Part shown: piece after piece, positions 39,938 through 52,968 of the stretch | Numbering within the stretch: position 1 is the stretch's first letter | Layout of the letters: each line of letters opens with the position of its first letter | Assembly (NCBI GenBank): GCA_019321725.1 | Contig: CM033116.1 | Location: forward strand, 434,001-498,000 | DNA length: 64,000 nucleotides | Source: Paulownia fortunei | Lineage: Eukaryota > Streptophyta > Magnoliopsida > Lamiales > Paulowniaceae | Reading direction: 5' to 3' | The notes under the pieces: generated by a model | Told to the model about the DNA's origin: nothing | What the model saw: only the letters and a program-made list of their open reading frames with translations | The model's database searches: none | Position numbers and translations under genes: made by a program

Positions 39938-42900
39938 ATGCTTGGAAAAACGGCGGTGGAGGTCGGAGCCGATGGGATGGCCGTCGTCATAATCAACAAT
40001 CCACCCCTCAATCTTCTGTCTGTTGACGGTATCTTATACTCTGATGGACCTTTCATCTTTACTAAATTTTTACTTTCCTGTTCTGTACATGATTCTATCG
40101 CTGGTGATGCTTACGGTCGACATACTCGAAAATTTTTGCATTGTTGGTCAAGAGGATTAGAAAATGATGTTTTTGCACTCGCAGTCACAGTGCTCGAGCG
40201 TTCAGCAAACATTGAAAAGGAATTGGTTGGTCCTCAATGTTAAGTATCATGTTTTAAGGCTTAATTAATCGAGCCTAAGGTTTATTTAGAATCCTGATCA
40301 GGATCCCTCAGAACTCATGGCCAAGGCTGGGTTAAGACTCATACACAAATATGGGACAGCACTCATTGCATCTCACCGGCATGTTAATTCATGTAAAAAT
40401 GCTCCCAATCTTGCTTTCCGGTGGTATTAAGACGGTTTCTTCTTGGTGTTTATTCGAACGTGCTCATTCTCTTTTTGGTTTGAGACTTGATTTGATTGAT
40501 TAGAGCTAATCATGATTTTTGGCTAAATCTACTTTAAGAACTATGTAGTGTAATCGAAAGGATTTGTAAACTTGAGTAATAATAAACAAGGAATTTTTCG
40601 AATTTAATCTAATTAAGATACAGATGGCTGGTAGTATTTTGCATTCATAAAAATGAAGAGATTATTTTGTTACACCTAAGGTGATTTAGAATGGAAGAAG
40701 TGGAAACAACTCACACTTATATTTCTCATTGGGGCCAGGATGGGGGTATGAACCAATTAAAAAAGTACAAAATGTTTTGTGAATGTGACTTAGGGTATAG
40801 CATCCAGATTGGTTCATTCATCCAAACAAGTCCCACTGAATTTTTTAATGTGAATTTTCAATCAGTACGCCCTATACATCAATTCACATGGATTAATTGC
40901 ATGGAAAAGATCATGGAAAAATATGATTTAAGCCTAAACTTCTCTTTTTCTCTTATCAATCTCTTCCTTTCTTTCTCCATGTTTTGCAACTTTTGTAACA
41001 TGTTTGTTATTTCCTAGTGATGCTTAGCTTAAAAGAGAATATTGAAGGAGCTCTATTAAGAGATGATGTGAAAGCGATTGTAATTACTGGTAAGATTGCA
41101 GAGTTTCTAGTTTGTTACGTTGAAAGATGATTTTATTGTGAATCTAATACCCTAGTTAACTAAACAGGTGTTAAGGGAAAGTTCTCTGCAGGATTTGATG
41201 TGACAGCTTTTGGTGGTATTCAGGGGAAAAAGAGTAAGATTGGTTATATGTAAGTTGTTTCCTCTTGAATTACTTCAACACAGTTTATGTTGTTCTAAGA
41301 GGTATAAGGCTGTAACAGCAAAAAAGGAGATCGGATTTATGTCAATTCAATTTGTCACTAATACTTTGGAAGGTATTCCTTTTTACCAGCTTCTGCTCTT
41401 TTGGCAGATCTATTGGTTTTCTTTTTTTCACCGTTATTTTTTGTATTGTAGCTGCTAGAAAGCCTGTGGTAGCTGCTATTGAAGGCCCTGCTTTTGGTGG
41501 TGGACTGGAACTTGCTCTTGTATGTATGACGACATGTTTCATTAGCTTTCTCTCTTTTTCAGGGATTCTTTTTAACTACATGGTTTTACTATTATGGTTA
41601 AATCTAGATTATAACATGAAACATAAATTAAACCCACAATCCCTTGATCTTTCTGTTTTATATTAAACCCCTGAGATTCCTTAAATTGATACAGCATTAA
41701 TGAATTTTAGAAAAAAATAAAGTTTCCCTTAAGGAGTTTAAAAGAAATTCAAGTTAAGGAATTTCAGATTTCCTAACACTACTTGAACCAATTTTCTCTT
41801 CATTCACGAACCAGTGAATACTTGCCATCCCATCATCATTATCACCGCAAATGGTTGAATGTACCCCACATGCATGCTACTGTTATTTTACCTTTTGACA
41901 TGCACTAATTGAAGCCAAACACCAACTTTTTATATCAAATCTCAGCAAAGCTTTGGCGTACTGTTCAAGTCGGTACTCCATGAAGCCACTATAAATGTAC
42001 TTCTGCAAGAGAGATTTTGTGGGATCTAGACCTGAAAATCCGTTTGTAATTTTTTTGGGTGTCTGTCCTAGTTAAATACTATGATTTGTTTCTCTAACCT
42101 TGGTTTTGGAATGATGGTTCCACTATTGACTTCAGTTCCAATATCTGGTTTATAGAATTGTGGTGGCATTGTAGTGATCAACGTTTGCTCAGTGGGTGTA
42201 AGAGTGCTATAATGTGTTGGTGGGGGTTTGCTTAATGGTTTAGTCCTTGATGTGTTTTGGGTTGATAGTGTCAGCGGCAGTTCAGTGCTTGAGTCTCAGT
42301 GGCAGAAGAATTATAGCGGACATCAAGTAGGAGGGAGAGTTTTTTGTTTAAATATTTTGATTGTGATGATCAACCGTTTAAACAATTTAAGAGTATACAG
42401 GGGTTAAATGATACAATTAAAACTTGAAAGGGCTTGCAAGGCTGAGGTATGATTCTAAGGAATAAGGCGTTTTCCTAATATTTTTTTATCTTTTTCAGGC
42501 GTGTCATGCTCGCATATCGACTTCCTCGGCACAACTAGGCCTTACTGAACTTCAGTATGGGATTCTTCCTGGACTTGGAGGTACTGTAGGCTTTTAATGC
42601 ATAGCTTTTTTTGCTTAATACCTTGCTGTATGCCTCATTTGGGAGTTGGGTGTAAGTTCCTTCCTTTTGAAATTTATGGATTACATATAGCATTTCTTTG
42701 AGTTTGCCTGATGGTCATGTGTTGATGCGGTAGGAAAGAAATTGTGGCCAATTTATGACACAAGTATCATTTTTCTCTTCCCAAATTGATACTACTTTAT
42801 GCATGATAATATTTGTGCATAACATTCATTTTCCTTGCAAGTATGTCTAGAGGATAGTTATCACCTCATGGACGAATTATTTTAATTTTCAAAATGCTTC

Positions 42901-45900
42901 CTTAATGTAGATCAGAAAGATGTGGACTGATGGTCATTTGTTGATGCAGTAGGAAAGAAATTGTGGCCAATTTTTGACACAAGTACATTTTTCTCTTCCC
43001 AAATTGATACTGCTTTATGCATGATAATATTTGTGCAGAACATTCATTTTCCTTGCAAGTATGTCTAGGGGGTAGTTATCACCTCATGGACGAATTAGTT
43101 TGATTTCAAAATGCTTCCTTAATGTAGATCAGAAAGATGTGGACTGTGGAGCAATAATAACCTGATAATAATTTATGTAGATTATTGGAGAGATAAAGGT
43201 GATTTTTATTCATTTTTCTCTTATCACATCAATAATGCCTTCAATAGATATGCTATGTGCTTCGCCAGATGTCTAATTGCTTTTAAGTTTGTTTTGAGGT
43301 GGAAGGTGCAGTATCTCACATTGGTTGGGGGAGATGTTTGAACTTGTTAATAGGTTCGACACAACTTGGCTCAGCCATTGTTGCAAAGCGAGGATGAGTG
43401 CCACCTAGTTACTAGTGGTGTTCAATCTGAGAGAGTATTGCTTGCAAGTCCCGTCTCCATGGGCCCAAGGCTTGATCAAAGGGAGCAGCAGATGAAATTT
43501 GCTAATCTTCATTTTGACAAGTCAAGGGAAACTAAAGGAATGCCCAATGAATTGTGCCACATGTTACATTCATGATACACTTAACTCTCTATTATGCTTC
43601 CAAAACAGACTCCATTGAAAATTAGTTTAATGTGCTGACAGATGATAGGATGCTTTAACTTTGTTAATCATATTCCGTGGTAATTGGTTTTGAAAATGTG
43701 ATTTGCTCCAGGTACACAAAGGCTTCCACGGCTTGTGGGCCTCCCAAAAGCTCTTGAAATGATTTTGGTATGCAATCGTGTTTTATTTGCGAGTTTTCAG
43801 TACTTGCCATACATATCATAAAACCTTCCTTGGTGTGTCATCAGATGTCAAAGCGAGTAGATGGGGATGAGGCTCAAATTATGTCCCTCGTGGATGCTAT
43901 AGCTACAGCAGATAAGCTTCTTGGAGTAGCTCGTCAATGGGCTTTGGACATATTAGAGTGTAGAAGACCATGGGTGATTAGTCTTTTTAGAACTGACAAA
44001 TTAGAACCCCTGGAAGAAGCTAGGGCAATACTTAAGTCAGCCCGACTAGAAGTCCAGAAACAAAATCCAAATGTAGTCCACCCATTAGTATGTATCAATG
44101 TCATTGAACAGGGCATTGTTTCAGACCCTCATAATGCTCTATGGAAGGTAACCTACGCTTCACGTTTTTCTGCTGGTGGTGCACCCACATACTGGCACCC
44201 TATGATAATTTGCCTTCTCCTGTCAGGAAGCAGAAGCTCTCGAAGAACTTCGGCAATCTAGTACGTGCAAGAGTCTGGTCCACATATTTTTCGCTCAACG
44301 TCAAATTTTAAAGGTTCTGCAAATGTCTGAGATTTTTCTCTGATCAACTCTTGGATAATAATTTAATGATGATTTAGATAATATATGTGATAATGAGTCT
44401 AGAGTTACTTTAAAAGTAACATCACAACAGGCCTATCCATCCAATGATTGGTTGAGTAAAATATGTTTCTCTCGAAGTAGAAGTCGTTTCAATGCTCTGA
44501 TAAAATGGCTGAATAATTAAAAGTAAGGATCTTCACATTGACTTTAAATTTTATGTTTTGAGTCAATATCAAATATAAATTGTTTGCAGCAAGCATTAAA
44601 TGCCGTAGATATGCATGGCGGCCAACTTTGTATTTTTTGTCACGCTATTGCTATTGAAAAACGTAGATGCACTAAAGGATCTTGTCATCTAATTTTATTA
44701 TTTGCTTCTTCTATCTTTGGATACTGGTATCAGATTCCTGTGATTTCTAAGATGAATTTGCTGCCAAGAAAAATAGACAAGGTTGCTGTTCTTGGTGGGG
44801 GATTAATGAGCTCTGAAATAGCAACAATGTTGGTTCTTAGGAATTACCAAGTCATTCTGAAAGAGAAGAACAAGAAGAATTTGTTAGAAGAGATCAGCAG
44901 AGTCAAAGGTGAGCCTCCTTCACTCTGCTGATTTATTTATTTATTTATTTTTGAAGCTATTTTCTTTTTGTGACAGAAAATTTGCAAAATCATGTCAAGA
45001 ATGGTAAGGCAACTCAAGAGGTCCTTGAAAAAGCTTTCAGTCTATTAAAGGGTGCTCTCGATTATGACAGTTTTAAAGATGTTGATTTAGTTATAGAGGT
45101 AAATCACAATTAGGAATACATTTACCCTTTTAGAAAATTTTCCCTGCTCAGTTTGTCTTATTGTCATTCTAATTTAACACATTCTCTATGCAAGTGTTGC
45201 ATGAGGAAGTAGATTGGTAATACATGCTAAAAGCCTGGAATCAAAGAAGCTTTTTATTAGGATTTTTTTACTTTCACTTGTCTCTATAACAGTTGGTCAA
45301 AAATATTTAATTGCAAAAAAACGAAGGTGTTTCAGTTGGCCGGATCAGATGACAGGCCACCCATTTGACCTTTAGAAGTCTTTTTCACCATAGTTTATAT
45401 AGAACTTGATAAGAAATCTGGCTCCTTTTTCCGGTCTGGGCAACTTGTCCTTTGTTTTGCAGATATCACTGTTTTGTGCAATATCTGATCCTACTTACTT
45501 TGCCTTCACTTAAATGACCACTGTTGCGCATGGAAGTAGAATGATCGAAGAACTTTTACATGCGTTATGTGTGAAAAATGGAGAGAGGCCTTGAATGGAA
45601 ACAATTTTGTGATCAGACTTGAGTAGGCCTAGTTGATAGTGTGCATGTAGACAGTTCATAAAAGAACCAATCTTAAAACACATGGTCCTGAAAAATACAA
45701 TCCCTTTCGGCGGGGGGCTCCTGCCTTGTATGCCTTAATATTATTTTGGATGATGCATCTCTGATTAAGTATGCTGGTATGGTAAACTATTCGAAATCTA
45801 CCCTTTGTACGTTCCCTAAAAAATTTAATTTAAAAAGGCTGGTTTTCCAATTATTTAGAAGTCCCAATACTGCTATACTTCGGCAAAAATGCAAGGGATG

Positions 45901-47185
45901 AAAATATAAGAGGACATGCAGTAAAGAATAGCTGAAACAGAAAGGTGTTCTGTCCCTCACATCGGTATATTATCACATATTAGTTGTGGAAATGACAAGT
46001 ATAGTTAAATTATGCTGAACTGGATTCTGCAACTTCCCTGATTAATTTTGGGCAGGCTGGATTCGAAAGTTTGTCGGTGAAGCAAGAGATTTTTGCTGAT
46101 CTTGAGAAGTGCTGTCCCCTACATTGCATTTTTACCAGCAGTAGCTCAACATTCAGTTTGAGATTGCTTGGAGAAAGGACCAAATGCCAAAATCGGATTG
46201 TTCGGATCCATTTCTGGTAATGTATACTGTTAGAGAGTTGTTGTGACTGCATGAGTTTGTTTTGAATTCTTCCTCACCATTTGGATGCAGCCTTTCTCCT
46301 GTCATGTCTCTTATGGAAATAGTTCGTACAGAGAGCACGTTGCCTCAAGTAATCATTGATTTAATAGATTTTGGGAGAAAAATGAGGAAAACCCCAATTG
46401 TAGTCAGTGACCGGAAAGGCTATGCAGTCAGTAGCATGTTAATTACATATTTGCATGCAGCATTACTACTCACTGAACGCGGTGTGGATGTTTACCAGAT
46501 TGATCAGGCTCTTAAAGGCTTTGGGATGCAATTGGGTCCATTTAGGTATGCTGGATATTCTGAATCCAATTAGGCTTGTCTAAGTTTTCCAATTACTGGT
46601 TTTTGAGTCCATAACTTTTGAACAGCCTCCTCTCCAGAATCTTAAAGAAAATCAAAACAAATATGTAACTTCCTTTTTCATGTATGCAATGATATGCACA
46701 AGGGTTGCAGATCTGAAGCTTCATTTTTTTCAGTTTTTCATGTTAAGAAGTTCTCCCTTTTGTAGAACTTTTTTTTCAGTTTTTCATGTTCACACATTAT
46801 TCTTATCTGTTTGTATCGCTGATGAAATTACTGCAGAATGATTGATATGGTTGGATTTCAAGCTTTTGCGGTGATTAGTAAGATATTTTTTGAGAGTCTC
46901 CCAGATAGATCCTACAAACCTAAACTGATTCCAATCTTACAACACGATGACCATGAAGGTAATTTATCCACCTTTTCTGCTTTTTTTTGGCATGGCAATG
47001 TTTTTCTTTATGGTGAAGTATGTAGGGCAGTTTTGGGCTTGTATTGAATATATTATTGTTTGTGACATTTATAGGTGAATGTAATTATAAGGGTTTCTGC
47101 AAATATGACAACTGTGGCAATGCTGGCCCAGATCCCGAGCTAAGGAATTACGTAGCAAAAGCTAGGAATGTGACCATTGACTCCA

Positions 47186-47236
<51 letters not shown>

Positions 47237-48722
47237 CGTGTGTGTCCGTGTGCATGCATGCTAGCCCATCTTATGTTTCACATATTCATATGGACCTGCA
47301 GACGAGATCTCTGTCCTTTGCCCTGTAATTCATGCAAGCAAGGAAGTTTCTTTTGTTGGTTTTTGTCTATTAATGATATGTGCTGCTGAATTTCATGCAT
47401 GCACACTGACTTGTTGGCTCACCAAGTCCAGCAAGGAAAATTCTTGCCTAGACATGGTGTGGCCGGACCTAGATATACACATGACAACTGCATTTTCACT
47501 TGCTTGTTGATGAGGCACTAGCGGAGCGTGAAGTTGAACCGATCACACGAGTGTAAATCACTTGATCTATAAATGGTTTAGGATTGTCCAGACTGGGTTA
47601 CAGACATAATTTCCTGCTTGGTACTCTTGTTTCTTGGATATTTTTATGTGGATGCACCAAGTAAAACTGATGTACGGAAGAGTACATGGGAATTGTCATG
47701 TATATGCAATATGTTCTACGACAATTGATAGTTGGCACCTCTTGTATTTCCTATGTTCTATTGCCATTTTGCTGCCCCCATCAATTACTAAGCCCTAGGA
47801 AGACCAAAAATCTCCTTTGAATCAATGATTCTTCAAGGTAAAGAAATCTACACCTTACTTTCTTTTCTGTGCTTTGGCCCAGCTGCATTCAAATTGTTCC
47901 CTGTTTTTCCACTGATATTTTCTACAACATAAATCTCATTCAAAGGCACTCTTAAATTAATTTAGAGAATATTATTTCAGATTGATTAATGTTCACATAA
48001 TTTTTCCTAAATTGGGTTTTTAGCTATAAATCCAAATAGTTCATTTATATTCCAGTATTTTCTGACTGGCACAGCTGACAAAATTGTCCGATGGTGAAAT
48101 GGTTGAGATGATCCTCTTTCCTGCTTTAAATGAAGCGTGCCGTATACTTTCAGAGGGCATTGTAATTAGGTCATCTGATCTTGATGTTGCCTCTGTCTTG
48201 GGAATGGGGTTCCCAGCATACAGGTTTGCAGTTGGACCCTCCTTTTGTATGTGTTTCCTTTTAACTGCTAGGATACTAACTTTGTATGAGCTGAACCAGG
48301 GGAGGAATTATTTACTGGTCCAATTCCTTAGGCTCCAATTATGTATATTCAAGATTGGAGAAATGGTCAAAGGAATATGGAGACTTTTTCAAGCCTTGTG
48401 ACTACATAATGGAGCGATCTGCAAAGACAATATCTCTAGTGAGTAATATAATTACAATTCGAGCTTCAGCAGTTACCTACTTACAACTTCATTTGTCGGT
48501 CTTTCTCAAACACTCTCGACAATCCAATTTTTTGTGTGATTCTTGACATGAAAACTAGCTAATTGATTCCTTATTTCGTTCTTTTTTTTTTTTTTCCCTC
48601 TTTTTTTGGAAGTTTTCATAGATATTTATACGTGATAACGGACTAACTTTTTCTCTTGACATGAAAATTCATGTTAACTTTTGCAGGCGAATGAAACAAA
48701 GCAGGCCAAGTCCCAGTTGTAG
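39938..48722 (+). CDS. MFP2-like peroxisomal beta-oxidation multifunctional protein, degenerate dehydrogenase half
   Basis: Two-domain enoyl-CoA hydratase / L-3-hydroxyacyl-CoA dehydrogenase of peroxisomal beta-oxidation. Eighteen exons join without a stop: 39938-40028, 41018-41089, 41168-41233, 41319-41372, 41452-41519, 42499-42580, 43712-43767, 43845-44147, 44227-44313, 44734-44908, 44977-45098, 46056-46216, 46291-46545, 46837-46958, 47075-47187, 48075-48223, 48300-48438, 48687-48722 (716 residues; Arabidopsis MFP2 is about 725). Hydratase glutamates E114 (FGGGLELA) and E134 (LTELQYG) are kept. In the dehydrogenase, the NAD motif expected as GGGLMGSG reads GGGLMSSE (314-321); the NTST block is SSST; the GAHFFSP block keeps its His (444) and later Glu (456) but is altered around them; and the FAVNR Asn and Arg are both Ser (494-495). 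The C-terminus is SQL in place of the usual SRL peroxisomal signal. It is probably a diverged paralog, hydratase-competent but dehydrogenase-impaired; the alternative is an early pseudogene. Confidence 0.85.
42709..43146 (+). repeat. Tandem duplication of about 218 bp within an intron
   Basis: The block from about 42709 to 42928 (starting TGATGGTCATGTGTTGATGC) is repeated at about 42928-43146 with few differences, inside intron 6 of the MFP2-like gene. High similarity implies a recent duplication. Confidence 0.85.
47188..47232. repeat. (TC)n microsatellite abutting a splice donor
   Basis: About 22 CT units begin directly at the GT donor of exon 15 of the MFP2-like gene (AAG|GTCTCTCT), so the donor consensus beyond GT is replaced by the repeat. 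Confidence 0.85.
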
Positions 48723-49971
48723 GACATGGAAATTCACCTATGAAATTGATTGGAGTGGATCCTTCAAGTCCAGAAGATGACAGCTTTGGCTTATTGATGC
48801 AATATCTGCTCATTGCTTAAAAAAACGCAGATTTTTATTAACCGCTCATTGCTCTTTTTAACCTCATATTTTGCAGTTTTCACATGGTTTTAAACTAGGG
48901 TTAAAAGAACAATATTGCATACTTTTTTATTTAAATTGAAAAGCGATTATTAGATATTATATTATGTCATGTATTTTAAGTATTATTAGAAAAGATAGAT
49001 AATCATCAAAGGAAAAGGAACATTATATTGTTAAGAAAAAAGTACTTTGTATCTATAAATAACAGATTTATAAATATAGGGAATTGTTAAGAAGAGCACT
49101 TTAATGAACGAATAATCAATAAAAGAAAATGAACTTGATGTGAAGGCCTCCCAATCCCAAGAAAGAGATGGATAGAGATAATCATGGATGGCATGTGATG
49201 CGTTATTGGAAATAATTCTTACTTTAAGTTTATAAAAAAATTAAATGATATTCGTAATTTCAATATGAAAAAACTCACATTATTCTATGTAACACGTATA
49301 TACATATAATTAAAAATTATTTTTATATTTACGTTTACACTCTAAATTTCATATTTTTGAAGTCAAAAATTTAGTATGCATATTATATGTATTTTATATA
49401 ATATTAGATAAACAATACTCTATTTTGACAATTATTCAGGATATTTATTCAAGACTTAAAAATTATATCAAAATCATATAATATTAATTGAATCTCATAT
49501 AAATAAAAAAAATCAATAATTTATAAAAAATATTAACTACTATTAAATAGTTAACTATAAATTCAATGATATTATAAGTTAAATAATATAGCGAATTAGT
49601 TATATATAAAAAATAATTTTATATAATTTAAAAATATTATAAACATGATATATACGAAATAATATTAAAATAAAATGTATTTTTGATTTCAAATAGTTTT
49701 TTTATATTCATTTTATTCTTATGTTTGAATTCATAAATTATTTTTTTGTATTTTAAAATCAGATTTTTTGCTTTAATTTAAATAAAATTCATAATGTTTT
49801 CCGTGTCAATTAAATATCAATTTAACTAACTATAATAATATCAGTCTGTGCTCCACGCCAGTAAAGAATAAAGACTTTCAGACACAGCCCTCATATGTAC
49901 CATCTCCCAAAATTAATAGCATTATCGCTTTCAGTGGCATCTCCCAATTAATACCATCTCATATTCTAATA
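48723..49971. other. Very AT-rich intergenic region, no gene recognised
   Basis: The 3' flank of the MFP2-like gene, then strongly AT-rich DNA up to the left LTR. No gene was recognised. Confidence 0.5.
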
Positions 49972-50575
49972 TGTTATCACTGTGGAAGCAATTGGTAATA
50001 GGAGAATTGATTTATCAGGAATATTAGAAAAATTATATTAGGACGATAAAAAAAATGATATTAATATAATATAAAATTATATAAATTTTTTATGTGATTT
50101 GATAAATCTGCCTACATTTACAAGAGTTTTTATTTTTCACTAATAGATAATTTTTCGATACAAGAAAAATAAATTCTTAAGTTTTATGCTCAAATTCAAT
50201 AATAAAAGACTCTTGTACAACCATTATAATAGTTACTAAAAAATACTTTCACAATCTCTTTGTATTACCTCAAGAGAAAAATTCCAAGTATTTTTCTATA
50301 CGTATCACAATTTAATTCTCACAAATTGACTCTCCCTAGATGTCTACACTTTCTCTCTATTTTTCTCTCCATCTTGTATCCAAACTATTTCTTTTAGATT
50401 GCTGTGTTTGCTTGGTGTGTTTTTGCAACTCCTCATCAAGCCTTTTTATAGGCAAGACGAGGGGACAATTGTTTGGCACCTTGCCAAACATTCAAAAATG
50501 GGATTGGGGACTTTCATTTCACATCCCTCCATTTTTTGCTTTTTTTTTTTTCTTTATGTGTGGTGAACTTCAACA
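49972..50575 (-). repeat. 3' LTR of the copia element
   Basis: It starts TGTTGAAG and ends GATAACA on the minus strand. It aligns by eye with the other LTR along most of its length, with many substitutions and small indels. Confidence 0.8.
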
Positions 50576-50836
50576 ATTCCCAACATCCACCACAAAATAC
50601 TTTTATCCACAAACCAGAATACCAAAAATACAATTGGCCTTCAATGAATTCACTGCACATGCCAAAATTAGTATGATTCTAATTCTATCTGATTTAAGTC
50701 GGCCAACGCATACATACAACCCAATCAACACCACTAGTTGATTGCAGAGAATAATGACTTCAATCCATCATCTTTGCCCAACAGGATTTCCTTCACATCC
50801 GTTTGTTCCCTGAAAGTCTTTTGGTGCGTTCCACTT

Positions 50837-52057
50837 CTAGTCATCATTTGAGATCATCAGACGATATAAAATTTCATGCTTTTCTCCTATTATTAGAACC
50901 CTTTCGTCACATGTGACTTTCAAGACTCCACCTCCATTTGAATACTCACGACCCCTGGAATCTAACTGGCTCAAGAAAATTAGATTCCTTCGCATTTTTT
51001 GGACATATGCCGCACCACTCAAAGTACGATGCACTCTATCAACCATTTTGATTTTCACTACTCTAAATCTCATGATTCTACAAGTAGAAACAATCACAAA
51101 GTACCCGCTTTAAAAAATTGAAGTGAATCAAAATAATATTTTTTTTTTTGGAGTACACATGCATTACGCATCCCAAATCTAAAATCCATCTATTTTGAAA
51201 AGAAGTACCCATATATGTAGAGACTGTGAGAATATCTACATCGTATATCTCTATTATTGCCAAATTACTGCTGCCATCTTTACCATCTCTGTCCTTCCTT
51301 TTGTAAGGATAATTTATCTTAAAGTGACTCTCCTCTTGGCATTCAAAGCAGACCTTGCCCTTTCCCTTGACCTTTGGACCTGACCTGCTGTTCACAGATC
51401 CACCACCAAATTTTCTTCCATTCAGATTCATGCCCTGAGCAATCAAAATAGATACTTGTCCCACCTCCTGGTTTGCCTTCTTTGATTTTTCATGGGACAA
51501 CAATGATGTTTTTATATACTTCAGGTCCAGTGTATCTTTCCCATACAACAACGTCGTCACTAGACCATCATATGAATCCGAGAGTGAGGTAAGAAGTAAA
51601 TGAGCTATATCTTCTTCCTCAATTTTTATATCAACTTTCCGCAGTTGATCCATTAGTCCATTAAATTGGTTTATGTGATCCATAAAATTCTTACTCTCCT
51701 GCATCTTCAGCCTATAGAATTATTGCTTTAGAAACAACTTTGTAGATAATTTTTTTCCGAAATACAAGTTCTCCAATTTTACCCACAGCTTTGGTGCCGA
51801 ATCTTCAAAATCATCATCCACAACATTATTGATAATGTTATCCGCAATACAAAGGCGAATCGTACTGACACAGCGTGATTCCAAATCTCCCCATTGTGCA
51901 TCTTTCATACCTTTTGATTTTTCCTCATTCCCTTCAACGTCATTGCTAGGCCCTATTGAATTAGGAGATCATTCACCCTTTTATGCTAAAAAGTAAAATA
52001 CCATTTACCATCAAATTATTGTACCTTGAATGGATTTGACATCGATACGCCGTTCAT
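50837..52057 (-). pseudogene. Copia gag and partial protease remnant
   Basis: Translation from about 52057 downwards shows a copia gag (UBN2-type) pattern, then a zinc-knuckle region near 51290-51350 whose final Cys is replaced by Tyr, and the start of a protease in which the Ser of the usual DSG-type active site is Leu. Several in-frame stops are present, including one near 51717 that splits two otherwise contiguous gag frames. Coding continues in broken pieces to about 50837 and then ends. It is non-functional. Confidence 0.8.
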
Positions 52058-52096
52058 CCTAATAAATCAAAATCTCAATATTAGCCTCAACCAAAC

Positions 52097-52109
52097 GACT
52101 CTGATACCA
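52097..52109 (-). other. Primer binding site of the copia element
   Basis: The minus strand reads TGGTATCAGAGTC two bases inside the 5' LTR. This is the motif complementary to the 3' end of initiator tRNA-Met used by plant copia elements. Confidence 0.85.
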
Positions 52110-52111
52110 CT

Positions 52112-52769
52112 TGTTGGGCACAGTGGAAGCAATTGATAATCTGAAATATAATTTATTAGGAATATCCGGAAAATTACCCCAATAGGATGATAATAAAAAA
52201 GTGATACCGATATAATATAAAATTGTACAGAGATTTTTATGTGGTTCTGCAAATCCGCCTACGTCCACGAAAGTTCTCATTTTTCACTAATAGACAATTT
52301 TTCGATACAAGAAAAATACACCCTTGAGTTTTATACCCAAACTCAAAAATAAAATACTTTTGTACAACTATTCTAATAGTTATCAAAAAACACTCTTACA
52401 ATCCCTTTGTATTTTTCTAAGAAAAAAAAAATCCCAAAATATTTTTCTACACTGATCACAATTTAACTATTACAAATTGACTCTCCATAAATGTCTACAC
52501 TTTCTTCTATTTTTCTCTATATCTTGTATCCAAACTATTTTTCATGAATTATTGTATATCTTGTATCCAAATTATTTCTCTTGAATTGTTGTGTTTGATT
52601 GATGTCTTTTTTGCAACTTCTCCTCAAACCTTCTTAGAGACAAAAAAAGATGACAATTATTTGGCGCCCTACCATACATTCAACAATGAAATGAAATTAG
52701 GGCATCTCATTTCACATCCCTCAATTTTTAATTTTCTTATTTTTCCTTGTGTGTAGTAGACTACAACAA
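52112..52769 (-). repeat. 5' LTR of the copia element
   Basis: The minus strand starts TGTTGTAGTC and ends GTGCCCAACA beside the primer site. Its outer edge is 199 bases upstream of the SEC15B start codon. Confidence 0.8.
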
Positions 52770-52968
52770 TTACTCATAATTTCGGTGGCATTTTTAGTGA
52801 AACAAAAAATAAAAATATAATTATTTAACACCTTTACCCTTTTCCCCATAATAATATCACAAATATTTCTTTAATACACCATTTTCTCTAAATCCCCTCC
52901 GGGTTTAACGGCCCCGTCACGAACTGTTACTGTCTGAACAAAACCCAAAAAAGACAATCCCGGCGACG

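Larger units (their letters stand above)
49972..52769 (-). mobile_element. Decayed, internally deleted Ty1/copia LTR retrotransposon
   Basis: Two related LTRs (49972-50575 and 52112-52769) flank a 1.5-kb interior. In minus-strand order: LTR beginning TGTTG, a tRNA-Met-type primer site, a gag-like frame with several stops, a damaged protease start, a purine-rich tract (GTGGTGGATGTTGGGA) and the second LTR. No integrase, reverse transcriptase or RNase H was found. LTR lengths differ (604 and 658), stops are frequent and no target-site duplication is evident, so the insertion is old. Confidence 0.85.

Noticed and set aside
43340..43580. 69-residue open frame within intron 7 of the MFP2-like gene
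   Set aside because: It lies between well-supported exons, does not match MFP and would break the frame; probably a repeat fragment.
49972..52769. Target-site duplication for the copia element
   Set aside because: Flanks TAATA and ATTAC do not match, so no TSD is claimed.
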